Below are positions 1 to 8,930 of a stretch of DNA of 64,000 bases, one piece after another; the first letter of the stretch is position 1; every line of letters begins with the position of its first letter. The DNA is from Streptomyces diastaticus subsp. diastaticus (GTDB lineage: Bacteria; Actinomycetota; Actinomycetes; Streptomycetales; Streptomycetaceae): positions 930,001 to 994,000 of the forward strand of contig NZ_BLLN01000005.1 in assembly GCF_011170125.1 (NCBI RefSeq), given 5' to 3'. Below the pieces are notes generated by a model. The model ran no database searches and was not told where the DNA came from. It was given only the letters and a program-made list of their open reading frames with translations. The translations under genes and the position numbers were made by a program.

Positions 1-1059
1 GTCGAGCGCCGCCTCCTCGACCAGCCCCCGGTCGACCGCCTCCGCCAGGCGTGGGAAGCAGCCGTCCCACAGGCTCAGGTCGGTGCCGGCGGACAGGGCG
101 GTCGCCGCGGCCGCCACCGGGTCCCCGGCCAGGCGCACCAGCCGGTCCAGGGCCAGCCCGTCGGCCATCACCACCCCGTCGAATCCCCACTTCTCACGCA
201 GGACGCCGGTCAGCAACTCGCGGTTGGCGGCGCAGGGCAGGCCGTCGAACTCGTTGTACGCGGCCATCACTCCGGCCGCCCCGGCCCGTACCCCCGCCAG
301 CGCGGCCTCCAGGTGGATCTCGTGCAGTTCCCGGGTGCCCAGTTCGGTCGCCGCGCTGTTGCGGCCGCCGACCGTCGCGCCCTGGCCCGCGAAGTGCTTG
401 AGGACGACCGCCGCCCGGTCCGGCGCGATCCGCTCACCCGGTGCCCCCTGCGCGCCGCGCACCAGCGCCTCGGTGAACCGTGCCGCCAGGTAGGGGTCCT
501 CACCGAAGCACTCCTCCGCCCTCCCCCAGCGCGGATCGCGGACCAGGTCGAGCGCCGGCACCAGCGCCACGTGGCCGCCCCGCGCCCGCAGCTCGGCGGC
601 GGCCGAGGCGACGGCCTCCTCGTAGAGCCCCGGGTTCCAGGTGGCTCCGACGGCCAGGTTCACCGGCAGCAGGGTGCCGTCCAGCGCCTGGTGGCCGTGC
701 GGCATCTCCTCGACCATGAGGACCGGCACGCCCAGCCGGGTGTTCTCGACCACGTGGCGCTGGACGGCGTCGGAGACGCGCGCCCCCTCCGCCGCGCCGA
801 TGCCCGTCTCGGCGGTCACCCCCGACCAGGGGTCCGCGCGCTGCAAGCCGTACAGCGCGCCCATCCCGCCGAACGCGGCGACCTCGGCGCGGAACGCCTC
901 GGTGAGCCGGTGCCCGCAGGCGGTCCGCTCGTAGGCGTGCCAGCCGTACATCCGCTGGTTGACCTGCCCCACCTTCTCGGTGAGGGTCATCCGTGCGAGC
1001 AGGTCGCGCACCCGGGCGGCGACCGGGGCGGCGGGGTCGCGGTAGAGGGGATCGGCCAT
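1..1059 (-). CDS. Glycoside hydrolase family 3 beta-glycosidase, C-terminus outside window
   Basis: Hydrolyses terminal beta-linked sugars from oligosaccharides, probably in the cytoplasm since no signal peptide is seen. The visible ~353 residues are the GH3 N-terminal TIM barrel: the N-terminal LTEKVGQ segment, the RDPRWGR and KHFAGQG substrate-pocket motifs, and GFDGVVMADG, whose Asp is the expected nucleophile. GH3 enzymes are usually 700-900 residues, so over half the gene lies beyond position 1. Start ATG at 1059, 46 bp after the GH5-like gene, so it is probably the last visible gene of the sugar operon. Specificity (glucosidase, xylosidase or other) cannot be read from this part. Confidence 0.9.
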   Translation of the reverse strand, partial: MADPLYRDPAAPVAARVRDLLARMTLTEKVGQVNQRMYGWHAYERTACGHRLTEAFRAEVAAFGGMGALYGLQRADPWSGVTAETGIGAAEGARVSDAVQRHVVENTRLGVPVLMVEEMPHGHQALDGTLLPVNLAVGATWNPGLYEEAVASAAAELRARGGHVALVPALDLVRDPRWGRAEECFGEDPYLAARFTEALVRGAQGAPGERIAPDRAAVVLKHFAGQGATVGGRNSAATELGTRELHEIHLEAALAGVRAGAAGVMAAYNEFDGLPCAANRELLTGVLREKWGFDGVVMADGLALDRLVRLAGDPVAAAATALSAGTDLSLWDGCFPRLAEAVDRGLVEEAALD

Positions 1060-1105
1060 GGCTGGGTCTCCTGACCTCGCGGCGTGACGGGGGAAGGGGC
1101 GGGGC

Positions 1106-3037
1106 TCAGCGCTGTTCCAGGACACGCACGCCGTACGGCGGCAGTGTCACGTCCCGCACCGGGCAGCCGTCCAGGCCGTGCAGTACGCCGTCGGCCGACG
1201 GCTGGACGGTCACCTGGGTGCCGGACTGGCTGACCAGCCACACGAAGCGCCTGCCGTCCTCGTGCACCAGGGTGTCCGCGGCGACGTACGGACTGTCCAC
1301 CGTGACCGGTCGCGCCGCACCCGCGATCTCGGCGAGGGCGGCGTACAGGCGGTGCGTCTGTTCGGGGTTGACGCGGGCGGTGCGGGCCGCCATGTGCTCC
1401 AGCGGGTAGGTCGCCAGGACCGTCCGGCCCTCTCCCGTGTCGTGGCGCAGCAGCGCGGGGCGGCCGTGCGCGTCGGTGGCGACCACCCGGGCGCCCTTGG
1501 GGACGACGGGCAGGTAGGCGCGGCTGTCCTCGTTGCCGGCGACGGGGAAGGTCAGGGTCTCGCCCGCCGCGATGGTCCCGAAGTCCTCGGTGAAGGTCAT
1601 CTCCAGCACGTCGTCCTCGACCGGCTCGGCGACGCCGTAGGAGAGCTGGTGCTCCACGCCGAACAGACCGTCGAGGTCGTCGAACCACGGGCCGCGCGTG
1701 CCCGGGTGCTCACCCGAGCAGAACGACAGGTAGACCGTGGCGCCTTCGCGGGCCCGGCGCTCCAGCGCGCGGCGGGTGCGGGTGGTGAACTGACGCGTCG
1801 AGGGCAGCAGGTAGAGCGCGGCGTCCTCGGGCAGTCCGTCGGCCTCCCGGGCGAACACGACGGGCAGGTCCGCGCCGCGGGCCGCCACGTACCCCTGGTG
1901 CAGGGAGGTGAAGATCAGCGGCCGGTCCGCGGGACGGCTGTAGGGGTAGCCGCGTTCCAGGAAGGCGGGCACCACCAGGGCGGCGTCCGCGTCGGTGCGC
2001 CGGCAGCGGGCGAAGTCGACCCGTTCCAGCACCTCGGCGAAGTCGCGGAGTTCCCGCAGCGGTTCCTTGGGGCGTCCCGTGCTGTCGGTGATGCCGAAGT
2101 GCATCTCGAAGGGGTGGTGGTCGTAGGGCGAGCGGTCCCACAGACCGTCGTAGTCGGTGTTGTTCCACGCGATCCAGCCGGTGGCGCCGCCGAGCAGCGA
2201 GTTGTGCAGGGTCTGGCGGTAGAAGATCCCCGCGTTGGCCGCCGAGACGGTGTCGGTGGAGAGGCCGAACTCCTCCAGCACGACCGGCTGCCCGGTGACG
2301 GCGGCGAGTTCGCACTCGAACGCGGCCCGGTAGTGCTGGCGGGGCCGGTCGGTGTCCGAGCGGTAGACGTGCGGGCCGACGAAGTCGACGTACTCGGCGG
2401 TGTCGCGGAGCGAGAACCCGTTGTCGCGGCCGGTGACCTCGATGCCCCAGGCGCCGTCGCCGAGCGACACGGGCTGGGTGCCGCCCGCGGCGCGGACGGC
2501 GTCGCACATGAACTGGGCCCAGGCGGTGACCACGTCGCTGGAGGGCGGGTTCTCCTGGTAGATCCGTCCGTAGCCGGGCATCTCGTTGGTGATCAGCCAG
2601 CCGGTCACGGCGGGGTGGTCCTTGAAGCGCCGGGTCATCTGGGAGACGAACCACGCCTGGCGCCCGACGAGCCACACGTCCTCGTACAGATCCCGCCCCC
2701 CGCGCCAGACCGGGTCCCAGTTCTCGCCGGACATGTGGCCGACGATGAAGGTCGGGACGGTCCCCATCCCCGCTTCGGTGTGGGCGTCGAGGAAGTCCCG
2801 GAAGCGGTCGCAGAGTTCCTCGTCGATCCGGAACGGCTCGGGGTGGAAGTCCGGCCAGTAGAAGAAGGAGCGGGTCATCGTCAGCCCGTGCTCCCGCAGG
2901 ACGGCCAGTTCCTCGCGCACGGTCTTCGGGTCGTAGTCCCGCCACATCAGGGGCCCGCCGGTGCGGGACCAGAAGTTGGCGCCGAGCCAGGGCAGTACGG
3001 CGTGGTCATGGGTGAGCTGGGCGCTGTGGCGTCGCAT
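1106..3037 (-). CDS. GH5-like clan GH-A glycosidase with GATase-like domain (beta-mannosidase candidate)
   Basis: Retaining glycosidase of 643 residues with no signal peptide, so it probably acts on imported oligosaccharides. The N-terminal TIM barrel (about 15-370) carries the clan GH-A pair: acid/base Glu in WLITNEMPGY (about residue 152) and nucleophile Glu in VVLEEFG (about 256). Residues ~400-530 look like the GATase-like domain of GH42 galactosidases (ALYLLPSTRQF, GATVYLSFCSG), followed by a small beta domain. This three-part layout fits GH5_18-type beta-mannosidases described from Bifidobacterium; that assignment is inference. Start ATG at 3037 has AGAAGGA about 5 bp upstream. A 116-bp gap separates it from lacI, so it may have extra translation control. 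Confidence 0.82.
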   Translation of the reverse strand: MRRHSAQLTHDHAVLPWLGANFWSRTGGPLMWRDYDPKTVREELAVLREHGLTMTRSFFYWPDFHPEPFRIDEELCDRFRDFLDAHTEAGMGTVPTFIVGHMSGENWDPVWRGGRDLYEDVWLVGRQAWFVSQMTRRFKDHPAVTGWLITNEMPGYGRIYQENPPSSDVVTAWAQFMCDAVRAAGGTQPVSLGDGAWGIEVTGRDNGFSLRDTAEYVDFVGPHVYRSDTDRPRQHYRAAFECELAAVTGQPVVLEEFGLSTDTVSAANAGIFYRQTLHNSLLGGATGWIAWNNTDYDGLWDRSPYDHHPFEMHFGITDSTGRPKEPLRELRDFAEVLERVDFARCRRTDADAALVVPAFLERGYPYSRPADRPLIFTSLHQGYVAARGADLPVVFAREADGLPEDAALYLLPSTRQFTTRTRRALERRAREGATVYLSFCSGEHPGTRGPWFDDLDGLFGVEHQLSYGVAEPVEDDVLEMTFTEDFGTIAAGETLTFPVAGNEDSRAYLPVVPKGARVVATDAHGRPALLRHDTGEGRTVLATYPLEHMAARTARVNPEQTHRLYAALAEIAGAARPVTVDSPYVAADTLVHEDGRRFVWLVSQSGTQVTVQPSADGVLHGLDGCPVRDVTLPPYGVRVLEQR

Positions 3038-3153
3038 GATCCTTCTCGGATGCTCTCGGTGTGCGGGGTCGGTGGGCCGGCCGGTCGTACGGACGTGCGG
3101 CCGGGGTGGTGCGGCGGCGGGCGGTGGCCCGCGTGCGGTGCGCGGTGCCGGGG

Positions 3154-4251
3154 TCATGACCGGCCGGCGGGGGCCGGGCCGCTCGACTCCCGTACGACCA
3201 GGCGCGGCCGGCCGTCCAGGAGCGGCGCCGGGACCTGCTCGCCGCAGCCGTCGAGCAGGGTGAGGGCGGCCGCCGCGCCGACCCGCTGGACCTGCTGGTC
3301 CACGGTGGTGAGGCGGGGGTGCAGCCACCGGCCGAGCGGCAGGTTGTCGTAGCCGACCACGGAGACGTCCTCGGGGACCCGCAGTCCCGCGCGCTGGGCC
3401 GCGCCCATCCCGCAGACGGCCATGGAGTCGTTGGGGAAGACCAGGGCGGTCGGCCGGTCGGGGCGGGCGAGGAGTTCGGCGGTGACGGTCACGGCGGCCT
3501 CCTCGGTGAAGTCGGTGTGCCTGACGGCCGCGGGCCGCAGCCCCGCCTCGGCCAGCGCCTGCTCGAACGCCGCCCGCCGCACACCGGAGTGCACCAGGTC
3601 CGCCGGGCCCGCGACGTAGGCGATCCGCCGGTGTCCGAGTCGCAGCAGGTGGGCGACGGCCTCCCGGACGCCCGCGTCCTGCTGCCCGAGTCCCACCCCG
3701 GGCACCGGCGCGGCCGGGTCGGGCGCGCCGAGCAGGACGGCGGGCAGCCCGAGGCCCTTGAGCAGCGCGGGGCGCGGGTCGTCGGCGCGGGCATCGGTCA
3801 GCACGGCGCCGTCGATCCGGCCCTCGGCGACGAGCCGTTCGTACAGCGCGCTCTCCTCGGCCAGGTCGGGGACCAGGTGCAGCAGCAGACCGTAGCCTCG
3901 GGGGGCCAGTTGGCCCTCCAGTCCGGTGATCAGTTCGCTGAAGTGGGGGTCGGCGCCCAGGACGTCCGTCGGGCGGCGCACCACCAGCGCGATCGTCCGG
4001 GTCCTGGCCCGCCGCAACGCGGTCGCCGAGGCACTGGGCGACCAGCCCAGTTCGGCCGCCGCCGCCAGGACCCGGCGGCGGGTCCCCTCCGATATGCGCC
4101 CTGTTCCGTTGACCGCCTGGGAGACCGTGGCCGTGGAGACCCCCGCCGCCGCGGCCACCGCCTTGATGGTCGGCCGCGCCCCGTCGCCGGAGGCTCCCGC
4201 CGGCCGGCCGGGCGCGCGTCGGCCCGGTTGCCCCTTGAGACGTTCCTTCAC
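3154..4251 (-). CDS. LacI-family transcriptional regulator
   Basis: Sugar-responsive repressor of 365 residues, probably controlling this operon. After a basic disordered head comes the LacI HTH (about 28-80: TIKAVAAAAGVSTATVSQAVNG, then the hinge SASATALRRARTRTIAL), followed by a periplasmic-binding-protein-like ligand domain with typical ...GRIDGAVLTD, LGHRRIAYVAGP and LVFPNDSMAVCGMGAA segments. GTG start at 4251 overlaps the stop of the upstream permease (GTGA), so it is translationally coupled to the transporter and should repress its own operon. Two related near-palindromes at the operon promoter (7381-7396 and 7426-7441) are the likely operators. Confidence 0.93.
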   Translation of the reverse strand: MKERLKGQPGRRAPGRPAGASGDGARPTIKAVAAAAGVSTATVSQAVNGTGRISEGTRRRVLAAAAELGWSPSASATALRRARTRTIALVVRRPTDVLGADPHFSELITGLEGQLAPRGYGLLLHLVPDLAEESALYERLVAEGRIDGAVLTDARADDPRPALLKGLGLPAVLLGAPDPAAPVPGVGLGQQDAGVREAVAHLLRLGHRRIAYVAGPADLVHSGVRRAAFEQALAEAGLRPAAVRHTDFTEEAAVTVTAELLARPDRPTALVFPNDSMAVCGMGAAQRAGLRVPEDVSVVGYDNLPLGRWLHPRLTTVDQQVQRVGAAAALTLLDGCGEQVPAPLLDGRPRLVVRESSGPAPAGRS

Positions 4252-5075
4252 ATCTTCACCGCCCCGCTGACGAGTGCCTGTTGCATACGCTTCTGCAGCA
4301 CGGTGTACACCGCCCAGACCGGGACCAGGGTGAGCACCGTGCCCGCGGTCAGGATGCCGTAGTCGGTGCCGGTGAGGGACTTGAGCGTGGGCAGCGCCAC
4401 CTGCACGGTCCGCAGGCCGGGGTCGGGGCCGATGATGACGAGCGAGTAGAGGTACTCGTTCCAGAAGGTCAGGAAGTTCAGCAGCAGGATCGTCGCGATG
4501 CCCGGCATGCACATCGGGGTGTACACGTGGCGCAGCACGGCGAAGGTGGACGCACCGTCCATGCGGGCCGCCTCCTCCATCTCGCGCGGGATGGTCCGCA
4601 TGAACTGCACCAGGATCACCACCGACAGCGGCATCGCCGTGGCGGGCAGGAACAGCACGATGAAGGCCCGGGTGTGGAACAGGCCGGTCGCGGCCGCCAG
4701 CAGGAACGTGGGGAAGAGCGCGGCGAACGTGGGCACGAGGAAGCCGAGGGAGAAGACCCGCTCCACGAACGCCCCGAGCCGCCCCTCCGAACGGGCGAGG
4801 GCGAAGGCCGCCGGGATCGCGAGACCCAGGGTCAGCGCGAGGGCCAGCGCCGTCACCAGGACGGAGTTGAGGACCGCCGCCCCCAGGTCGGCCGAGGTGA
4901 AGGCCTCGGTGAAGTTGTGCGGGGAGAGCGAGGACGGCAGGGCGAACGGTGAGCCGAAGATCTGGTCGTTGGTCTTGAACGCCGAGACCAGCAGGTAGTA
5001 GAGGGGGACGAGGAGCAGCGCCGCGTACAGCCAGGCGAGGAGATGGGCCGGCAGCCAGGACCTTCCGAACTTCAT
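4248..5075 (-). CDS. Carbohydrate ABC transporter permease (MalG type)
   Basis: Inner-membrane permease of 275 residues from the CUT1 sugar-importer family. Six hydrophobic segments are visible. The ATPase-docking EAA loop is present as EEAARMDGASTFAVLRHVYTPMCMPG (about 180-205, key residues E-A-A...D-G). Start ATG at 5075 is preferred over an upstream in-frame ATG because it has GGAGCGG about 7 bp upstream and sits 13 bp after the stop of the partner permease. No ATPase gene lies in the operon; streptomycete CUT1 systems commonly share the MsiK ATPase encoded elsewhere. Confidence 0.94.
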   Translation of the reverse strand: MKFGRSWLPAHLLAWLYAALLLVPLYYLLVSAFKTNDQIFGSPFALPSSLSPHNFTEAFTSADLGAAVLNSVLVTALALALTLGLAIPAAFALARSEGRLGAFVERVFSLGFLVPTFAALFPTFLLAAATGLFHTRAFIVLFLPATAMPLSVVILVQFMRTIPREMEEAARMDGASTFAVLRHVYTPMCMPGIATILLLNFLTFWNEYLYSLVIIGPDPGLRTVQVALPTLKSLTGTDYGILTAGTVLTLVPVWAVYTVLQKRMQQALVSGAVKM

Positions 5076-5088
5076 GGGACCGCTCCGA

Positions 5089-6024
5089 TCAGTAGTTCTG
5101 GCGGAAGACACGACGGATGGTCAGCAGCCCGGCCAGGCCGACCAGGAACAGGAACACGCCCACGGTCTGGCTGTAGCCGAGGTCGGCCGCGATGAACGCC
5201 TTCTGGTAGACGAGGAAGGAGAGGGTCGTGGAGGAGGAGCCCGGCCCGCCCTGGGTGAGCAGCAGGACGTGCTGCGCCGACCCGAACAGGGTCCACAGGA
5301 ACTGGAGCATCGTCACGACGCCGACGAAGTCGCGGATCATCGGGAAGTGGATGCGCCACATGGCCCGCCAGTGCCCGGCCCCGTCGAGCTGGGCAGCCTC
5401 TCCGACCTCGTCCGGCACGCTGCCCAGCCGGGCGGCGAAGAGGACGGCGGTGAACCCGATGCCGCTCCACACGTCCAGCACGATCAGGCAGGCGAGCGCG
5501 GTGGAGGGCGAGGCGAGCCAGGCGTCGGTCAGCGATCCGAGGCCGGCCTTGTCCAGCGCCCCGTTGAACAGGCCGTCGGGCGACAGGACGGCGTAGAAGA
5601 CCATCGCCTTGGCCGGGGTGGAGATCAGGCCGGGAATGAAGAGCAGGTAGCGCAGGAACCGGTGGCCCGGCGGCCGCTGCGCGACGTAGTAGCCCAGCAT
5701 GTACGCGCCGACGATCATCAGCGGCAGCGCGACGGCGAGCTGGATACCGGTGTTGACCACCGCGTCCGCGAAGACGGGGTCGGCCAGGACCGTGCGCACG
5801 TTGCCGAGCCCGGCGTAGGAGACCGGCTGGAGCATGCCCGGCCAGTGCAGGACGGCGATGACGAAGATGGCGACCAGCGGGCCGACCATGAAGATCAGGT
5901 ACCAGGCCAGTGCCGGGACGGCGAGGACGACTCCGCCCTGCTTGCGGCGGGGCGCGCGGCCGGGGGGCGGCGGGGTGCTCCGGGCGGCGGGGGCGCCGGC
6001 CGGTGCGGACGAGAGCGACGTCAT
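5089..6024 (-). CDS. Carbohydrate ABC transporter permease (MalF type)
   Basis: Partner permease of 311 residues for the CUT1 importer. A proline-rich cytoplasmic N-terminus (about 1-30) precedes six hydrophobic segments; the first starts at GGVVLAVPALAWYLIFMVGP. The EAA loop reads EVGEAAQLDGAGHWRAMWRIHFP (about 215-237). ATG at 6024; the sugar-binding protein gene ends 32 bp upstream. Order binding protein, MalF, MalG, LacI is the usual streptomycete sugar-operon order. Confidence 0.94.
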   Translation of the reverse strand: MTSLSSAPAGAPAARSTPPPPGRAPRRKQGGVVLAVPALAWYLIFMVGPLVAIFVIAVLHWPGMLQPVSYAGLGNVRTVLADPVFADAVVNTGIQLAVALPLMIVGAYMLGYYVAQRPPGHRFLRYLLFIPGLISTPAKAMVFYAVLSPDGLFNGALDKAGLGSLTDAWLASPSTALACLIVLDVWSGIGFTAVLFAARLGSVPDEVGEAAQLDGAGHWRAMWRIHFPMIRDFVGVVTMLQFLWTLFGSAQHVLLLTQGGPGSSSTTLSFLVYQKAFIAADLGYSQTVGVFLFLVGLAGLLTIRRVFRQNY

Positions 6025-6056
6025 GGGGAATCCCCTCGGGACTCGGGCGCGCGGGA

Positions 6057-7346
6057 TCAGCCCGTGCGGTAGGCGGATTCGAGGGCGGAGCGCACGGTGG
6101 CCGCGCTGGTGCCGCGGGTGAAGGCGGTGCTGGTCGCCGTGATCAGCGGCTGGGTGGCCGTCGGCGGGACGTACAGGTCGGGCAGGAGCACCTGGCCCAC
6201 CTCGTCACCGAGCCGCTGCGCCGCCGCCACCAGGGGGAAGTCCTTGCTGACGGTGTCGGTCTCCAGGGCCATGTCCCGCCCGCTCTCGGTGATGAAGCGC
6301 GAGACCGACTCGGGCCGGTACATGAACCGCAGGAACTTCTCGACCGCGGAGATCTTCTTCGCCCCGTTGGGGCTGATCCAGAAGCCGATGAGGGTGTACG
6401 ACCGCATGATGGTGGGCCTGGCGTGGGCCGCTCCCGGGGCCAGCGGCCAGCCGCCGACCTCGCTGTGCGCGGCGGTCCTCTCCGGGACCTTCGCCAGCGC
6501 GGAGGACATCGCGGACTGGATCGCGGCTGCCTCCGTGTTGTACTGCGTGGTCATGGTGTCCGAGGTGAGCCCCTGCGCCTTGTCGGCGAAGACACCGGCG
6601 TCCCGCAGCTGGACGAAGTAGTCGATGCCCTCGCGCGCCCCGCGGCCGCCGAAGTCGCCGGTGGCGTAGACCTTCCGCGCCTCCTCGGGGGTGAGGAAGG
6701 TCTGGATGATCTGGGCGAGCAGCTTCTGCCCGGTCCAGTCGTTGCCGCCGACGGTCACCGGGGCGATGCCCTTCGCCCGCAGCCTGCGGGCGGCGCCGAT
6801 GAGCTGGTCGCCGGTGGTGGGCACCGAGCCGACCCCGGCGCGCTCGAGCAGGGTGGTGTTGAAGGCGACGGGCCAGTTGGCGGCGAAGTAGGGGAAGGCG
6901 CGCAGGCGCCCCTCCTCGTCGGTCCACTCCTCGAGCGCGGCGGGCAGCACCCGCTCGCGCAGTCCCCAGTCGTCCAGGTACCCCTTCACGTCGAGGGTCG
7001 CCCCCAGCTCGGTCCACGCCAGCGTCTTGTCGTACAGGTTGACCATCACGACGTCCGGCTCCTTGCGGGCCAGCCGCGAGGTCTCGTACACCTGCGGGAG
7101 GTCGTCGCCGTTGACCAGGTTCCTGATCCGCAGACCGGGGTGTTCCGCGTGGAACTCCTTGACCAGTGCCCGGTAGGTGGGCGACCCCGGCGCGGTGGTG
7201 CCGAGCTGGGTGTGGACGACCAGGGTCCCGGGATCGGCGTCGGACGAGTCCAGGGAGGCACACCCGGAGAGGGCCGGGAAGGCGGTGGCGGCGGCGAGGC
7301 CGGAGCCTGCGGCGAGAAAGCCGCGCCGGCTCAGAGGTGAGCGCAC
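6057..7346 (-). CDS. Extracellular sugar-binding lipoprotein of ABC transporter
   Basis: Captures the transported oligosaccharide outside the membrane. The 429-residue protein starts MRSPLSRRGFLAAGS, a twin-arginine-like leader, with a lipobox LSGC at about residues 26-29, so it is likely exported folded and lipid-anchored. The rest matches the cluster 1 solute-binding fold (TAPGSPTYRALVKEFHAEHP near the N-terminus, TAHSEVGGWPLAPG and ISPNGAKKISAVEKFLRFM towards the C-terminus). GTG at 7346 has GGAG about 9 bp upstream. It is the first gene of the operon, with a leader of about 58 nt from the predicted start point. Confidence 0.92.
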   Translation of the reverse strand: MRSPLSRRGFLAAGSGLAAATAFPALSGCASLDSSDADPGTLVVHTQLGTTAPGSPTYRALVKEFHAEHPGLRIRNLVNGDDLPQVYETSRLARKEPDVVMVNLYDKTLAWTELGATLDVKGYLDDWGLRERVLPAALEEWTDEEGRLRAFPYFAANWPVAFNTTLLERAGVGSVPTTGDQLIGAARRLRAKGIAPVTVGGNDWTGQKLLAQIIQTFLTPEEARKVYATGDFGGRGAREGIDYFVQLRDAGVFADKAQGLTSDTMTTQYNTEAAAIQSAMSSALAKVPERTAAHSEVGGWPLAPGAAHARPTIMRSYTLIGFWISPNGAKKISAVEKFLRFMYRPESVSRFITESGRDMALETDTVSKDFPLVAAAQRLGDEVGQVLLPDLYVPPTATQPLITATSTAFTRGTSAATVRSALESAYRTG

Positions 7347-7380
7347 AGCGAGATGTCTCCAACCAAGGGGCGACGGCGCT

Positions 7381-7396
7381 GGTTAATCGATATACC
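7381..7396. promoter_or_regulatory. Probable LacI-family operator O1
   Basis: GGTTAATCGATATACC is a 16-bp near-palindrome with a central CG, the layout of LacI-family sites; 12 of 16 positions match its reverse complement. It lies just downstream of the predicted start point, where bound repressor would block initiation or clearance. It shares 12 of 16 positions with the second site at 7426-7441. Confidence 0.65.
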
Positions 7397-7410
7397 AGCA
7401 GGTTGCGAGA

Positions 7411-7439
7411 AACCTAGAGACCCATGGCTTATCGGTCAA
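7411..7439 (-). promoter_or_regulatory. Promoter of the sugar-uptake operon
   Basis: On the minus strand, TTGACC (7434-7439) is followed after exactly 17 bp by TAGGTT (7411-7416), a good match to the HrdB-type -35/-10 pair. Transcription should start near 7404. Palindromes flank the promoter on both sides, as expected for LacI control. Confidence 0.75.
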
Positions 7440-7441
7440 CC
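7426..7441. promoter_or_regulatory. Probable LacI-family operator O2 over the -35 box
   Basis: Read on the minus strand, GGTTGACCGATAAGCC resembles O1 at 12 of 16 positions and contains the -35 hexamer. Its centre is 45 bp from that of O1. A weaker inverted repeat, AGGTT-N6-AACCT at 7400-7415, lies between them over the -10 region. Confidence 0.5.
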
Positions 7442-8114
7442 CCTGGTTGCGCAGGGCGAATGTCCCGGCATTCGGGGCATGTGGGACACCTCGCGCGCCG
7501 GAGTCCGGCGGCTGCCCGGGGGTGCCGCCTCGGCCTCGCCGCCCTGAGCCCCAGCCCGGACGACGAGGCGCCGACGCCGGCGAGGGCACTCGGCGGCGAT
7601 GCGGGCGCCGCCTGCCGGCGGACCCCGGGACAGACGCACACGGCCTGGAGACCGCACTCCCCCATTGCCGCCGCCCAGCACCGCTCACCGCGCGCTGCCG
7701 CCGCGAAGGGTGCCCTGTGAGTGCCGGGAGACATGCTCCGCATGACCGGGTACGCGCACCGGTAACGAGGCCGCGCGCCGCCTCGGACCCCGTTCGCCCA
7801 CGGCGTACGCCCGCCACCGGCCGGGAACAGGGTGAGACACCTGGCAGCGGGAGGAGAGGGCCGCAGTGACGGGAGAGCCCGGCGGGGACCCTCGGGGCCG
7901 CCGGGACGCTCGCGTTCTTCCACGCGGAGGCTCGGGGCCCGGTCAGCCGCGGGGTGTTCTGCGCGCGGGGCTCACGGGGCCGGGCGCCCGGCCGCCGGAC
8001 GGAACGGCGCGGCACGTCCCCGCACGGGGCGGAGCACGACCCGGCCCGCCCCACCGCCCTCCGGGGGCCGCGGCCGGAGACGGCGCGGCGGGACGGCGGG
8101 GCGGGCGCGGCGGG
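7442..8114. other. Long intergenic region, no gene recognised
   Basis: About 670 bp with open frames on both strands, but none gives a recognisable protein, a convincing ribosome-binding site or streptomycete-like codon usage. A loose inverted repeat, TGTCCC...GGGACA, lies near 7460-7488. The end next to the C39 gene holds CTCCGG/CCGGAG near 8068-8088, which could act as a weak terminator for that gene. Confidence 0.5.
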
Positions 8115-8843
8115 TCAGGCCGAGTAGCCCTTCGGCGGGATCAGGGAGGCCAGTTGGGAGAAGTCCAGCCAGTAGATCTGCCAGCCGTTGAAGGAGGCCG
8201 AGTCCGCGATCAGCACCGTGTTGTAGTCGGTGTCGTAGCCGATGACCGTGAAGTAGTGGTACACGGTCTGGTCCGCCGGGTAGCCGGGCGGCTGGTTGCC
8301 GGGCGGGGCCACGATGTTGGCGACGACCGCGTAGTTGTGGTCGATGTCGTCGACGACGTCCGACCACAGCAGGTCCACCTGCGCCTGGGTGGGCGGGTCG
8401 TCGGGCATCTCGCGGGTGAAGTACTGGCCGACGTCGATGCGGGAGTTGAGCACCCCGGTGACCTGGCCGATGTGGTCGGTGCCACCGGTGTGGGTGCCGA
8501 GTTCGGCGGCCAGGGCGGCCTGGCTCGGAGCGGCGACCCGGGCCGAGAGGGCGCAGCGGGTGGCGGCGGGGCCGCACCAGTACGCGGTCTCCTGGACCTG
8601 GTACTCCACCGAGAGGACGTGCTCCCCCTGGGTGTGCACCTCCTTGGTCCGCAGCGTCGGGAAGGCGCCGCGGGTCCGGCCGACGACCTCGGTCTCGACC
8701 TGGATGCCGTTCGGGTGGGCGGGACTCGGCGGCAGCGGCGCCACCTGGCGGCCGGCCGGGCCCGCCGCCCGCGCGGTGCCGGTGGTCAGCAGGGCGCCGG
8801 TGGCCCCGAGCGCGAGCGCGGTGGCGAAAGATCTTCTCCGCAT
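8115..8843 (-). CDS. Secreted C39-like papain-fold peptidase
   Basis: A 242-residue exported protein with an arginine-rich N-terminus, a hydrophobic stretch and an AXA cleavage site (about 20-27, TARAAG). The mature part contains the Peptidase_C39-like catalytic set: Cys in YQVQETAYWCGPAA (about 88), His in YHYFTVIGYD (about 197) and Asp in VLIADSAS. Members of this group are secreted cysteine proteases or amidases of unclear target. ATG at 8843 has AAGGA upstream. It stands alone on the minus strand with long spacers on both sides. Confidence 0.85.
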   Translation of the reverse strand: MRRRSFATALALGATGALLTTGTARAAGPAGRQVAPLPPSPAHPNGIQVETEVVGRTRGAFPTLRTKEVHTQGEHVLSVEYQVQETAYWCGPAATRCALSARVAAPSQAALAAELGTHTGGTDHIGQVTGVLNSRIDVGQYFTREMPDDPPTQAQVDLLWSDVVDDIDHNYAVVANIVAPPGNQPPGYPADQTVYHYFTVIGYDTDYNTVLIADSASFNGWQIYWLDFSQLASLIPPKGYSA

Positions 8844-8930
8844 GGGAGCGTCCTTCCTTCGTGGGGGGAATGTCCGTGGGGGGACATGGTGAAAGTCATG
8901 AGCATGTCACCCGATCCCGGGGGCCCGGAA

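Noticed and set aside
1178-3352. Plus-strand frame of 724 codons
   Set aside because: Shadow of the GH5-like and lacI genes; no ribosome-binding site or motif, Arg/Gly/Val-biased composition.
7442-8114. Several long frames suggesting a gene upstream of the C39 peptidase
   Set aside because: All are Arg/Pro-rich, mutually overlapping, and lack ribosome-binding sites and known motifs.
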